A stretch of 64,000 bases of DNA, taken from Acanthosepion pharaonis (Eukaryota > Mollusca > Cephalopoda > Sepiida > Sepiidae). The DNA lies in the NCBI GenBank assembly GCA_903632075.3, contig CAHIKZ030000837.1, forward strand, positions 140,001 to 204,000, in the 5' to 3' direction. The position numbers and the translations under genes are program-made. Shown piece by piece: positions 11,728 to 24,720 of this stretch (positions are counted from its first letter, which is position 1; every line of letters starts with the position of its first letter). Under the pieces are notes generated by a model that saw only the letters and a list, made by a program, of their open reading frames with translations, searched no databases and was not told the origin of the DNA.

Positions 11728-12639
11728 ACACACTACTACAAATGGCCTTTGAGCCTTTATAGTGAGATCCTTGATAACGAAGGGAAACATTTCATGGTGA
11801 ATTTCACTCTTTTTTTGTTTCTTCCTTTTGTCATTGTTATTTTTTTTTTATTCTGCAAATGTTTCAATTTAGATATCGTTCTTTGTTAAAGATACTATAT
11901 ACGCATGCCTGGTGTGATATGACTGAAAAAGTAATCTTAATGGTTAAAATTAACTACCCCGTTAAAACATGAACAATATTCACGCATTTAAAAAGATCTC
12001 TTCTTTTACCTATATCCCCTAATAGACAAGGATATGTAAACAGACGGAAATATGGACTTGGAATTACCTCTGCCACTCTAGATTGCTGTCAATAAATATC
12101 AGAAGTATTTTGATATTAGTTATTTTTTAGTTTAGTTTAGACTATTCTCACGTATTATAAAAGTGTTGACTTTCTCTACACGGTTCGAAGAAAATATATT
12201 ATGTCATGAAAAAAGCATATGTATTAATAACCAAAATTAATAATCGAATATCAAAAATCGATATCGGATGATATGGAAAAATTCTTGTAATCCTAAAAAT
12301 TGAAACAGAGAAGAAACAAATATAATTTATGATTGATTGATTCGTTTTTTAACATTATCAATCCTTTGCAGATTATCTAAAGTCAGAAAATATTTTATGG
12401 TCTTTTTTATTAAATAATGATTTAGTGATACCAATCTTTCATGGGTCCTTACCTATATCTACAGAATGAACTCTTCCTAACACTGTATACTACGCCTCTC
12501 AAGAGAGAGAGGGACGAATCGAGTCGAGCCGATAGTGGTTCACTCCAAACCAGACTGACAGTCATACTAACACCTTTCACATCTTGTTTTATTATTTCGT
12601 GTAATATACCTTCGTTATTTCTACTCTTGTGTTCGTGTT

Positions 12640-12850
12640 GTTCTTCCTTGGTCCTAATCTTAATAACGGACCTATATATGGAGAGGAGAGAAAAAGAAGT
12701 AAATTCATATCTGTCCCATGTGTATTTGCGCACAAGTAAATATAACGAACCTAACGGGAATTGGAACTTAACCATTCCGAGCCGTTGTTCCTTACACCAC
12801 CCGCACATCCGAGCTTCCATCACTTGTCATTCCCAAGTGGTCACCATTCT
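12640..12850 (-). repeat. tRNA-derived SINE head and linker
   Basis: On the minus strand, 'tgcgggtggtgtaagg' (box A-like, near 12800) and 'aagttccaattccc' (decayed box B, near 12755) are followed by a linker and 'gacagatatgaatttac', the family landmark. The two opposed open frames over 12441-12875 are accidental and partly overlie this SINE. Confidence 0.55.
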
Positions 12851-13352
12851 AGATACTTTAATAAATAAAACGTAATAAAATAAATTTTAAGAAACAGCAA
12901 AAATATGCGTCAACAAACAAAACAATGATTTCAAATATATTAAGCCCCCAAAAATAAAACAAGACCAATTTAATTCACAACTATTTTGCACCGAATAGAA
13001 ATGTTCCCTTCTCTTAAGAAAAAAAATATGTTAATTATATAGGGAAATGTATTAAAAAATATTAAATCTTCACTAAAATGAAAATATTTTAAAAAAAAAA
13101 ATGTTTATATAAAACAGAATTGCTGCTAGACCACTATCTTTACGCGTTGTCATCTTTTATTAATGTCCAGATGTACATCCAAAATATTTATTTAATTCTA
13201 ACAGATTTAGTACAGTCCTGAAATAGTACTGTTTCATGAATATATTCTCCAACAATTTCTTTCAAGAATAAGTTATAGACGAAACACATATACGTTTAAT
13301 TTCTCTATCTAAATGCATGAATGAAATTAAACCTAAAATTAAGATGTAACAT

Positions 13353-14440
13353 TTGATCTATGCATATAAAAAGAAGAAGACCATTTTAGAAGCATCTATT
13401 CCTTATTTTCATCAACGACCTTCCTGCGCCTTAGATTCCCAAGTTGGCATCTACGCGGACGACACTACAATTTATCCCTGCCTCAAAAACAAATCTAGTG
13501 TCGCTGACAAAACTAACCTGGCCGGTCTTCTTGAAATGGACCTAAAATCGGTTGTTAATTGGGGCAAGAATTGACTGGTCAACATTAACGCCTCAAAAAC
13601 TAAACTACTCTCTATTAATGACCATAGAGATCCTTCCCTACCCCCCGCCCCATTAGAATGTCTGATAATCAACTTCTTGTGAGAAATTCTCTGCGTCTGC
13701 TCGGTCTCACGTTGACTGCTGACCTGAGATGGAACAAATACATCGAGTCAATTGCTTCGTCCACCACGAGGAGAATTGGCTCTCTGTGCCGCGCCAGGAA
13801 ATTTTTCTCTTCGGAATCGATACTTCAAATATACAAATCAACAATTCGCCCTTGCATGGAGTATTGCTGCCATATATGGTCTGGTGCACCTTCTGTTTAC
13901 CTCGGAGTTCTTGACAAGATCCAGAGGCGGATATGTAATATAATTGGCCCTGATCTGGCATCTCGTCTGCAGTCACTCTCTCACAGACGCTCCATCGCTT
14001 CTCTCTGTCTTTTTTACAAATACTTTCATGGTAATTGCTCCGATGAGCTGTTTTCACTGGTTCCCAGACTTCATGAATTCAAGCGCCTTACGAGGCTGGC
14101 ATCCCGCTCTCACCCTTTCATTGTCGAAACTGTTAAATGTAGCCGTCTCTTCTACTCCAATAGCTTCATACCTCGCACGTCTCTCCTGCGGAACACTCTT
14201 CACTATTACTGTTTCCCCGAGAGCTATAATCTCCAACTATTCAAATGTAATGTCAATCGACATCTCCAGTTATCTTGATCTATCCATTATCCTTCTCCTC
14301 ATCCTTTCCTCTGTCACTCCTATCTGCTCTCGCGCCAAATCTTCTGCAACCACCTGCATCCTAGTGGCCTCAAGCCTTGCTCGGGGCGTAATGCTTAAAA
14401 AATATAACGAATTAGTTTACCATCTGAATATCTCTTCTTT
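13353..14440 (+). pseudogene. CR1/jockey-like LINE, reverse-transcriptase half and 3' UTR
   Basis: This is the best-preserved LINE of its family here. The reverse transcriptase catalytic box 'GIYADDTTIY' lies at about 13448-13480. It is followed by 'DLKSVVNWGKN', a TGA stop where Trp is expected (13572-13574), and 'NINASKTKLLSIN'. The frame at 13658-14278 then gives the whole C-terminal region: 'LRLLGLTLTADLRWN', 'IYKSTIRPCMEYC', 'LDKIQRRICN', 'SLSHRRSIASLCLFYKY', 'CFPESYNLQLFK' and a natural-looking stop at 14276-14278. A frameshift lies before the YADD box and another near 13660. The endonuclease and N-terminal RT are missing, as expected for a 5'-truncated insertion. Downstream sequence to about 14400 is also present at 18945-19010 and is taken as 3' UTR. 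The open frame continuing to 14777 is in another reading frame and has no assigned domain. Confidence 0.85.
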
Positions 14441-14859
14441 AATGTGCCTATTCCTTCAAGATGTTGATGAAAACTATCTTGCTATGCTTTATTCATTTCA
14501 GCAAGGTTTACAATTTTTCAATCATTTCTTTACTCATTTTGACTTCTTTGACATTCTTCTAGAAGTGTCTTTCTCGCGAAAGTTGACTTTCCCAGACACC
14601 ATGGTTCGCGACTCAGGCTTGGACATTGGTGACCTGTGGACGGTAATGCAGAACAGAGCAGTGAGGAAAGGGATTCTTAATGGAGTTACGACCAACCACG
14701 TGAGGGGGGATCGAAGTATGATGATGGCGATTTTTTCCGACGCCCTGCTCTGCAATCTATTTACACAATCTGGTTAGACACGATACTTAAGCCCCTCTTG
14801 AGTTCAATATGCTCCTTGTGTGTCTATCAGATTCTACCCCATTTTGGTTCCATGAAATA

Positions 14860-16280
<1,421 letters not shown>

Positions 16281-16340
16281 AGTTTACACATGCACACACA
16301 CACATACATATATATTTGATTATATATATATATATATTTG

Positions 16341-16404
<64 letters not shown>

Positions 16405-16423
16405 CATAAATATATATATAATC

Positions 16424-16456
<33 letters not shown>

Positions 16457-16480
16457 ATCATAAATATATATATATTTGTG
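16281..16480. repeat. (TA)n blocks with interspersed TTTGATTA and ATCATAAA
   Basis: Long TA runs are interrupted by 'tttgattatata' and 'taatcataaatatat'. The same interrupters occur at 16691-16730 and 17098-17120, linking this to the neighbouring inverted repeat. Confidence 0.85.
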
Positions 16481-16602
16481 AAAATATATAGAAAATAGGA
16501 AATAACTGGTTAGTTAGATCCAAAGTTCCTTAGTATTTTAGTTATCATTTTAAAAAAATAGTGCGCGTTACAAATGTAGAGCGTAAATATAATTATTTAT
16601 TT

Positions 16603-16660
16603 AAAAATATTACAATAAAAACAACAATGTACGTCTCAGAAAAGACAAATATAATATTAC

Positions 16661-16700
<40 letters not shown>

Positions 16701-17201
16701 TTGATTATATATATATATATATATATATTTATTTATTTATTTAGAAATATGATTCCAACTCGCGACATAAGAGGTCTCATGTTTCAAAACAAGAGCCGAA
16801 AACTTCAATATAATTATTTGAATTAAATTGTGTTAAAGAAAGCTCTGTTCCATCTTCAAGCGAAATGTTTTTTGGGGAATAACTTATTTCAGAAATTTAC
16901 GTGTTTTAATAATTGAAATCAAAATTTCCATAGTAACAGCTAGGGCGCATTGTTTAAATTGGGTAGGCGTGTGTTGGGTGTTAATAGTAAGTATCAGTAT
17001 AGAGTTACTTTCATAAATGTCAAGTCATGGTAAGGTGGGGGTGTATAAATAAATAATTATATATATATCTCTATATTTATATATAGAGATATAGATATAG
17101 ATATATATATAATCAAATATATATATATGTGTGTGTGCGTGTGTGTAATATCATATTTGTCTTTTCTGCACGTACATTGTTGTTTTTATTGTAATATTTT
17201 T
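16603..17201. repeat. Inverted repeat with about 100-bp arms
   Basis: The left arm (16603-16725) reads 'aaaaatattacaataaaa', 'acaatgtacgt', 'cagaaaagacaaatat', then (CA)n and (TA)n. The right arm (17098-17201) is its reverse complement in the same order. The CA/TG tract is longer in the left arm. About 370 bp lies between the arms, so this is either a foldback transposon or two opposed copies of one repeat. Confidence 0.75.
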
Positions 17202-18944
17202 CATTCATCCTATTTCTGCTTTAGCCCTTAATATTGATCGACAATATCCCCAAATAACGATTCGGCGTCTTTTAATTTACTTTTGAATATTTTTTTAAAA
17301 CTGAATTATGGTTTTTCTTTCTTGAATATATATACACTTTAAGAATCATATACAAATAATATTGATTATTTCGATGTCACCAGGAAATATCCTTGATGTG
17401 CTTTCAATTCATCAATGGCAAATTCTCCAACTATTACGAAATGTACGCACTGTCTGTATTTTTTTTTTTTTTTAAGTATACTTTCATTAATTTAACTGAT
17501 TGTAATGGAAATATTCTCTTTTGTTTTCCTGATGGAAACTTGTTTGCAAATAATTTTTTAGAAATTAAATGAACGAGTAAATTGGTAAAACTGTTATTAA
17601 GAAACAGCCAATAAACAGCTGTGTTTTTCATCGGAAAGAAACAATGTGACGCATAAGAGGTTTGGGAGAACGTGACTCTAACAGTACATATTGAGGGCAA
17701 GGTGGGATGTTGAAAATTCGTTGAATCTAACTAAATTGGTTTTGTAAGTGGGTGACAGAAAATTAAATGGAAGGTAGTTAAGAAGGGAACTTTTATCGTT
17801 ACAAAATTGAAGATGTGGAAAGCCATGATCATTTAGTTTCTGAAGAAAAAATGGCTCAGAAAGAAGAAGAATAATATTCTGATATATAGATGACCTTTGG
17901 AGAATTTTCAAGATTGAATCCGCGTGACTAAAAGATTATTTTCAGTTTCCAAAACTGGAATTTAATGGACGAATTTTCTTAAAACAGTTATTATCTATTA
18001 TTTAAAGTTACAATTTCATTGATGAAATCTATAAGCAATAAGATTTATACGAATGAAATAATTGAGAGAATTATAAGAAAGTCTGTGCGACTGAAGCAGT
18101 CTAATTATCTCGTGGATATTTGATTATAACGAGAAAAGAAAATTGATAACTTACTTTAATATAACTTTGGAAATATCTGTCTATATAATATTATAAGTCT
18201 GCGATTGCGTGTGTGCTGACGTGCTTGTGTGGTGCGTCCGTCCAGGGCATAACGATTTAATCTAATCTGATTTAAGTGATTGAGATTTAAAAATACGAAC
18301 TGTTTATGAAATAAGTATATTTTTTATTTAACTTCCTTGAAACAGAATTTCTTTTTAAATTAAAATATTTTAAAGTTAATACAGACACAAATAGATCCCG
18401 TTTTGCTGTTTCGTCCAGTTGTTTGTAGAGTAATTATTTATATTTCAGTTTTCTCAAACAATATTTCAAATATTTAAAATATTGGCATATTTTCAAAGTA
18501 AAATTACAATATATATGAATTTAAAATATTCTTTTGCATCATAGAAATATATTTTTAAGTTAATCTGAATTAAAGTTATATTCCTATTAAATGCTGTCAA
18601 CAATCAGTAAAAGTTTAAATATGAAATTGTTAACAAGGCCAATGATGGCATGGACGAATTGAAATAGTTAACTGAATCACAAGAGAATTAACTTTCATTT
18701 CAGTGGAATATTGGAATCAATTTCAATGTATTATAACGTGTAACGTTAGTGACTAAACAGGTCATCTGTAGTCTAGTTAATACTAACGTTAAATATTATT
18801 GTTTTTCTTAATGTTCATTCTATACAAGACCCAAGAGCCACTGGGAGTAGAGGATTACTGAAAAATTGCTTGTATGAGCAGAAAAAATCAGAGGTGGTAA
18901 GTTATAATCAAAACAAACGTGTTCCTATTTTTAAGCCGTTCTCC
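17202..18944. other. AT-rich DNA with nothing firm
   Basis: Reverse open frames at 17434-17700 and 17678-17911 show no domain. At about 18182, 'tctatataatattataagtc' followed by a GT-rich stretch resembles a Helitron 5' end, but no matching 3' end is visible. Confidence 0.35.
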
Positions 18945-19380
18945 CCAAGAAGGCGGGAACCCACAAGGACGCAAGGGTTACAGAAGATTTTGAGCGAGAT
19001 CAGATAGGAGTGATAGATGAGAGGATGAGGAGAAGGATAGTTGAGAGATCAAGGCAACTGGAGATGTCGATTGACATTACATTTGAATAGTTGGAGATTA
19101 TAGCTCTCAGGGAAACTGGAATAGTGAATGGAGATCCACAGGCGAGAGGTGCGAGGTATGAAGCTACTGGAGTAGAAGAGACCGCTACATTTATTAGTTT
19201 CGACAATGAAAGGGTGAGAGCGGGATGCCAGCCTCGTATGGCGCTTGAATTCATGATGTCTGGGAACCAGCGAATGCAGCTCCTCGGAGCAATTACCATG
19301 AAAGTATTTGTAAAAAAGACAGAGAGAAGCGACGGCGCGTCTGTGAGAGAGGGACTGTTGAAATCTGCCAAATCGATTTT
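18945..19380 (-). pseudogene. CR1/jockey-like LINE 3' end, copy
   Basis: On the minus strand the frame ending near 19049 reads 'SLSHRRAVASLCLFYKY', 'CSEELHSLVP', 'TRLASRSHPFIVET', 'FPESYNLQLFK' and 'NVNRHLQLP'. It is very close to the C-terminus of the copy at 13353-14278. The shared 3' UTR continues to about 18945. The 5' end is truncated near 19375. Two minus-strand frames run over the same DNA because a frameshift splits the original one. It is inverted relative to the 13.4-kb copy. Confidence 0.8.
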
Positions 19381-20085
19381 TGATCGTCCATAGAGCTGGT
19401 TTACAATCCAAGTAAACCTTCTGAATGTTTTTGTCGCAGTTACGACGCTTACCCACTTCCGAAATTCGTAGAGCATAATATGGCAACAGTTCACCTTTTC
19501 ATCCAACATATTAAAGATATTTATTTGTGGACAAAACGTCAACATTCAACAAAATCTGACTTGCAATTGAACTAGAGAATGTTTCAATCTAAAACGTACC
19601 AGAAATCGGCACCAAAATAAAAACCAATGTCATCTTGGGGTCATTTTATATTAATGTGCACCGGACACGAACTTTTGCAATAAACGATATACTTATCGAT
19701 AATAATTATCATAAATTGATTACATCCATATATCACTAGTTTTTATCTTTGTCTCATTAAGAATGAAAACGTATCTATGTTCCGATACGTGATGCAGTCA
19801 AAAAATGTATAAGCCTTTTCAGCTTTGTTAAAATATTTTCACTCTAAATAATCTATAATTAAAACATTTTATAAAACATACATACAACAGACTATTTTTT
19901 TTTAACAGTTGAAATATAATCCTTGAAAATGGCTAAATGTATAGCCGAAAGCGCTCGGATAAAAAGAACATTCGGATAGTTTTTTATATAATTTATCATC
20001 GTAAAAGAAAAAAAAAATATTAGATCGCATGAGAAATTGTATAAAAATCTAAATAAAAGCACCTCGTCCTTCGTTTTCAATGAAA

Positions 20086-20090
<5 letters not shown>
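19381..20090. other. AT-rich DNA; hairpin plus GAAAGC motif at 19918-19965
   Basis: No gene is recognisable. The motif 'ggctaaatgtatagcc' followed by 'gaaagcgct' is a short stem-loop with a GAAA tail, compared below with Penelope-type 3' ends. Confidence 0.35.

Positions 20091-20157
<67 letters not shown>
20091..20157. repeat. (TA)n microsatellite
   Basis: About 33 uninterrupted TA units. Confidence 0.97.
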
Positions 20158-20161
<4 letters not shown>

Positions 20162-21225
20162 TTATCATGAGATTAAAATAAAGACGTTAAAAATCACTAA
20201 AACTTTCTGTACTGGAAATATCGAATGAGAACAGAAGGACAACTAATCAAAATAAAAATAAGGCTTGTGTATTTACCCTGATTAACCAAGTAGATGCCAA
20301 ACCTATGTACATTCAAAATTACACTAAAATAGAAAAATTGATCATGATAAAATTTAAACTGAAACACAAAATTATACAACGTCAAAAGCGGCAAAAAGGG
20401 ACATTGATACAAACTGTAAGTAAATAGAAAACGTGTATCCTAAATATGAAATAAACATAACTAGTTTAATTTTTAATGGAAGGAGACGAAAAAATGAATC
20501 ATATATCTAATTGTCTAAAAAAAAGGCACATTCATATGATGATGATAATGCCGGCTAAACCACAATGCATAGCCATATTAAATTCAAGCATTCATCGAGG
20601 CTGCAAAGCAAATTACTTACAAATTAAGATCATACACAAAGGTACTACCAAATAAAAATTTAAACATATTGTAAGGTCAAAGGTAAACTATACCTACAAT
20701 TTACTGTTAAATCACTTCAATAGTTTATAGAAAATTTTCATCAGCAAATCTGATAATTCCTAATTTATCATGTAAGCATGAGAAGCAAGCTTAATTTAAG
20801 CGTTTACAAGTTATGGCATTTTTTAAACACTTACCATTTATCTGTAGGAGTTTTTCTTACCCTGATCAATTTTTCTTTATTTACGATAATTTTAAAATGT
20901 AAGCATGACACTTAATCGGTTAATCTGGGTAAACCAACAAGCCTTATTTAAATATTGATTAGCTGTTGTTTCTTTGTTCTCATTCGGAAAAAAAATGTGG
21001 AGGTATTCAGGTTTTAAAATTTAAAAATAATATTTTATGTACCAGTTATTTACCATCACGTGGTACAATTGTTTTTGTTTTAATCTTATTATGAATAATA
21101 TGAATTCTAATTTGCATTGAGCCCCTTTTTAATTAAATGCTACAAACAGTGGAATTATACTTCATATGTTCTTAGCCCTTACATATATATATATGTTTCA
21201 GTGGACTCAGCAATTTTCAGTCTGC
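20158..21225. other. AT-rich DNA with nothing recognised
   Basis: No gene or known repeat is recognisable. The reverse frame at 20197-20412 is AT-driven and shows no domain. Confidence 0.4.
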
Positions 21226-21400
21226 TTGTCTGAATCATCTTCAAGAGGCGAGAGGAAGATCTAAAACGTCAGCCAATCTAACAGTGATCTCATCTCACAA
21301 TCCTCACACTTGCTCCATATGTGGCCTCCTTTGTAAATCACTAGTGGGTCTTAAATGCCACTTAAGATTAGCACACAAAATTTCATACGTGAATCAATAA
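21226..21400 (+). pseudogene. C2H2 zinc-finger remnant, probably from a LINE
   Basis: One plus frame reads 'HTCSICGLLCKSLVGLKCHL' and continues to 'LAH'. Its Cys codons lie at 21311 and 21320 and its His codons at 21359 and 21374, giving the classic C-x2-C-x12-H-x4-H spacing. Single C2H2 fingers of this form occur near the C-terminus of some LINE proteins. There is no start codon nearby and only a short open stretch, so a retroelement relic is more likely than a host zinc-finger exon. The upstream frame is broken. Confidence 0.4.
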
Positions 21401-21449
21401 GCTGTCAGATCCTCATACATCGAAACCGACGGGAGAGTCTATTATCATT

Positions 21450-21461
<12 letters not shown>

Positions 21462-21537
<76 letters not shown>
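21462..21537. repeat. (TA)n microsatellite
   Basis: About 38 TA units following 'catacatacata'. Confidence 0.97.
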
Positions 21538-21540
<3 letters not shown>

Positions 21541-21867
21541 TGATATTACGAATTTTATTGCGCTTCATTAATTAATTTTTCTGTTTGAAATTTATTTGGT
21601 CATAGACAATGTGATTCGGAAAAAAAACATTACTACTAATTGTTTGTTAAATAATAAATAATTCTTTGAAAAATAGACTCAGAATAAAAGTGCCAGGCGT
21701 GATTAGTTTTATTTTAATAAATGCTATTTTGTATTGTTAAAAACAATCAATTTGTAATACACAACACAGTTTACGACTAATAAATGATGTTGCGGATACT
21801 TAAGTTACAGGAGATAGATTAGAATTCAGATGGTTCAAAACCGCACATAAATTTCAATAAGCTAGAC

Positions 21868-21868
<1 letters not shown>

Positions 21869-21912
<44 letters not shown>
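21869..21912. repeat. (AAT)n microsatellite at the 5' edge of the R2/R4-type LINE
   Basis: About 14 AAT units directly abut the truncated 5' end of the LINE copy. The same trinucleotide forms the tail of the second copy at 24409-24455. Confidence 0.95.
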
Positions 21913-21913
<1 letters not shown>

Positions 21914-23353
21914 CAAAAGTAACTTTCAAGAAAGGTAGAATTACAGAAACACCCTTAATAGATTTAGATTTTGTCACAAAGATTAGGGAACTGGAGCATG
22001 GTGAAGCTTATAAGTACCTAGAAATTAGCGAAGGAGATGGTATACAACACCCCCAAATGAAGGAAAAAATAAGAAAAGAATACTACAGGCGTGTACGTCT
22101 GGTACTAAATACTGAGCTGAACTCAAAAAACAGGATATCAGCCATAAACACATTGGCTGTCCCTGTGGTGCAATACAGCTTCAATGTCCTTAACTGGACC
22201 ATAGCTGAAATTAAGCGACTGGATGCCAAAACGAGAAAGCTACTCACTTGCTATCGCATGCGTCATCCCAAAGCTGATGTCGACCGTCTGTATGTGCCCA
22301 GATCCGAAGGAGGCAGAGGATTAGTTCAACTAGAACTGTCTTAAAAAACTACAACAATTGGCCTCCAAAGATATTTGGAAACTACTGAAGACTGGATGAT
22401 GGTATGCGTCAAGGAACATGAAAGTAGTAAGCGTCTCTATTCCGTAATGAAGGAAGCCAACAAATTCAAAATGGAGTTCCAAATGGGCGTAGAGATGCAA
22501 CTACAGCACAATACACCGGCTGAAACTGCAAAATACCTAAAAAAGATAGCTAAGACAAATGCAACAGACCAGTTACAGAAGCGATGGCACGATAAACCGC
22601 TTCATGGCCAATACTCTGCCCGTACCAAACAAGCTGACGTAGACAAAACCCGTACCCATAAGTGGCTACGTAGTGCAGGGTTGAAAGCGGAAACTGAAGG
22701 TTTTATCCTTGCTGCGCAAGACCAATGCTTGCTAACTAGGAATTATCAAGCACATATACTAAAAATATTGTGTCAGCCCAAAAATGCAGATTCTGTGATA
22801 AATATCCAGAAACGATTGATCAACTTGTAGCAGGTTGTACGGTGTTGGCACCCACTGAATATAAAACCCGACATGACAGAGTGGGCCAATATCTGCACTG
22901 GAAAATCTGCAACTTCTACGAGAAGAAAACTGAAAGAAACTGGTATGAACACCACCCAGACCCGGTTACGGAAATAGGACCTGTTACAATTCTATGGGAC
23001 TACACAATACACACTGACAGAACAATCAAGGCCAACCGCCCAGATATTGTTATTAAAGACCACAAACAAAATCGGTGCCTCCTTATTGATATGGCAGTCC
23101 CCTGCCGACTGCAATGTATCTTTGAAGATATTCAAAAAGTTGTCAAAGTACAAGGACCTTGAAATAGAAATCGCGAAAATGTGGCATATGGGGAACATCA
23201 ACAATCCCTGTTGTAGTTGGAGCTCTAGGACTTGTTGGAAAAGATTCCAGTAGACTAATTGAAGGGATTCCTGGAAGTCCATGCCTCAAGGAGATACAGA
23301 AAATTGTTCTGACAAGTACAGCCCACACCTTACGAAGGGATTTATCTACGTAA
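21913..23353 (+). pseudogene. R2/R4-type LINE with restriction-like endonuclease, copy 1
   Basis: An open frame begins at 21913 without an ATG and runs through 'LEHGEAYKYLEI', 'YYRRVRLVLNTELN', 'AVPVVQYSFNVLNW' and 'YRMRHPKADVDRLYVPRSEG', which belong to the region after the RT catalytic core. A TAA (22342-22344) interrupts it, and the same frame then continues to about 22770. After a frameshift the next frame gives a zinc finger C-x2-C-x8-Q-x4-C (the usual His is Gln) with 'RHDRVGQYLHW', then 'NRPDIVIKD' and 'LLIDMAVP', a PD-x14-D restriction-like endonuclease site (23040-23090). Two further frameshifts, near 23105 and 23190, precede 'LRRDLST' and a stop at 23351-23353. In this class the endonuclease nicks DNA to prime reverse transcription. 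The RT core itself is missing because the copy is 5'-truncated. Confidence 0.85.
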
Positions 23354-23482
23354 TCTTTTTTTTTTTTTTTTTTTTTTGTCAGTGGAAAGTGTCATGACGC
23401 CATTTCTAACCTTAGGTCCCTGGGCGGGACCCGGAGAGAAATGTGTAAACGCCAGAAATCAAAGAAAATAAAAAGAATAATA
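23354..23482 (+). repeat. 3' UTR of R2/R4-type LINE copy 1
   Basis: A run of about 22 T follows the stop codon. The rest ('catgacgccatttctaacct', 'ttaggtccctgg', 'gaaataaaa'-like end) aligns with 24268-24400 of copy 2, so it belongs to the element. It ends in a short AATAATAA stretch. Confidence 0.7.
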
Positions 23483-24407
23483 AATCAAAAGGCAAATGCA
23501 ACCGTCCAGATACAGAAACGATGGCAAGATAAACCGTTTCAGGGTCAATTGTCCGTACCAAACAGGCTGATGTAGGCAAACCCCGTACCAATCAATGGCT
23601 ACGTTGTGCAGGGTTTAAAGCTGAAACCGAAGGTTTTATTATTGCTGCAAAGGACCAATTCTTGCTAAATAAAAAAATATAAAGTACACATACTGAAAAA
23701 TTATTTACCTAAAACGCAGATTCTGTGAGAAATATCCAGAAACAATTGGCCGGTTTGTATCAGGTTGCGCGGTATTGACACCCACTTAATATAAAACCCA
23801 CCATGATAGAGTGAGCTAATATGTGCACTAGAAAACCTGAAAGTTTTATGGAAAGGAAATTGCAAGTAATTGGTATGAAAGCCACCTAGACCCAGTTACA
23901 GAGATATGGTCCGTTACAGTTTTATGGGACTTTACAAAACACACAGGCAGTACAATCAAATCTAATCACCCAGCCATTGTCATTAGAGACCGCTAAGAAA
24001 AGCTACTTGGCAGTCAGTGCATACTGCATACTGCAATGTATCTTTGAAGATCTTCAAAAATCTCAAAATATAAGGACCTGGAAATATAAAAAAATGTGGC
24101 AAATGTGAACATCAACAATCCCTGTGGAATTTGGAGCCCTCGGATTGATTGCAAAAGATTCCAATAGATACATTAAAGGGATTCCTTGTAGCCCATGCTT
24201 TAAAAAAATACAAAACATTGTTCTCACGAGTACAATCCACGCCTTACGAAGGGTTTTATCTATGTAAAATATGTGTGAATTCGTTTTCAACTTTGCATAG
24301 TGTAAAATGTCATGATGCCAATTGTGACCTTAGGTTTCTGGTCGAAACACGAACAGAAATGAGTGCACACAAGATACCAAAGGAAATAAAAGAGCAACAA
24401 CAACAAC

Positions 24408-24408
<1 letters not shown>
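23483..24408 (+). pseudogene. R2/R4-type LINE copy 2, more truncated and more decayed
   Basis: Copy 2 starts at the point equivalent to about 22550 of copy 1 ('NATVQIQKRWQDKP'). It repeats the zinc-finger region ('RFCEKYPETIG', with Arg in the His position), 'NWYESHLDPVTEI', 'NHPAIVIRD' (the PD reads PA, so the endonuclease site is lost) and 'SKYKDLEI'. The stop equivalent is at 24265-24267. Frameshifts and stops are frequent. It lies head-to-tail behind copy 1 with almost no spacer. The last open frame over 24149-24412 is 3' UTR, not a gene. Confidence 0.8.

Positions 24409-24455
<47 letters not shown>
24409..24455. repeat. (AAT)n tail of R2/R4-type LINE copy 2
   Basis: About 15 units follow 'caacaacaacaa'. 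The poly-Leu and poly-Tyr reverse frames over it are artefacts. Confidence 0.95.
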
Positions 24456-24457
<2 letters not shown>

Positions 24458-24720
24458 AGATGATGCTGTATATTCATTAAAAGATATATCAGCATTACTG
24501 TATACCATGTCCTAACAAATGATATTAACATTATCCTGAATTAATTAATAAAAAACGAAATCATTATGGATTTCGAATTTACCATTCATACTAACAGACA
24601 TAAAGAAAAATCTAATAGAACAGACATAAAGATTAATTAAAAAAACATTAAACCCTTCTCACGGACATGGAAGTTTCATCAATTAAATATATATTTATAA
24701 AAGAATATCACATTGAAATA

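Noticed and set aside
12441..12875. Opposed 144- and 124-codon frames
   Set aside because: They overlap on both strands, include a SINE head and show no domain.
13944..14777. 277-codon plus frame
   Set aside because: The first half is an alternative frame of the LINE C-terminus and its 3' UTR; the rest shows no domain.
24287..24531. Poly-Leu and poly-Tyr reverse frames
   Set aside because: They read through the (AAT)n tail of the R2/R4-type LINE.
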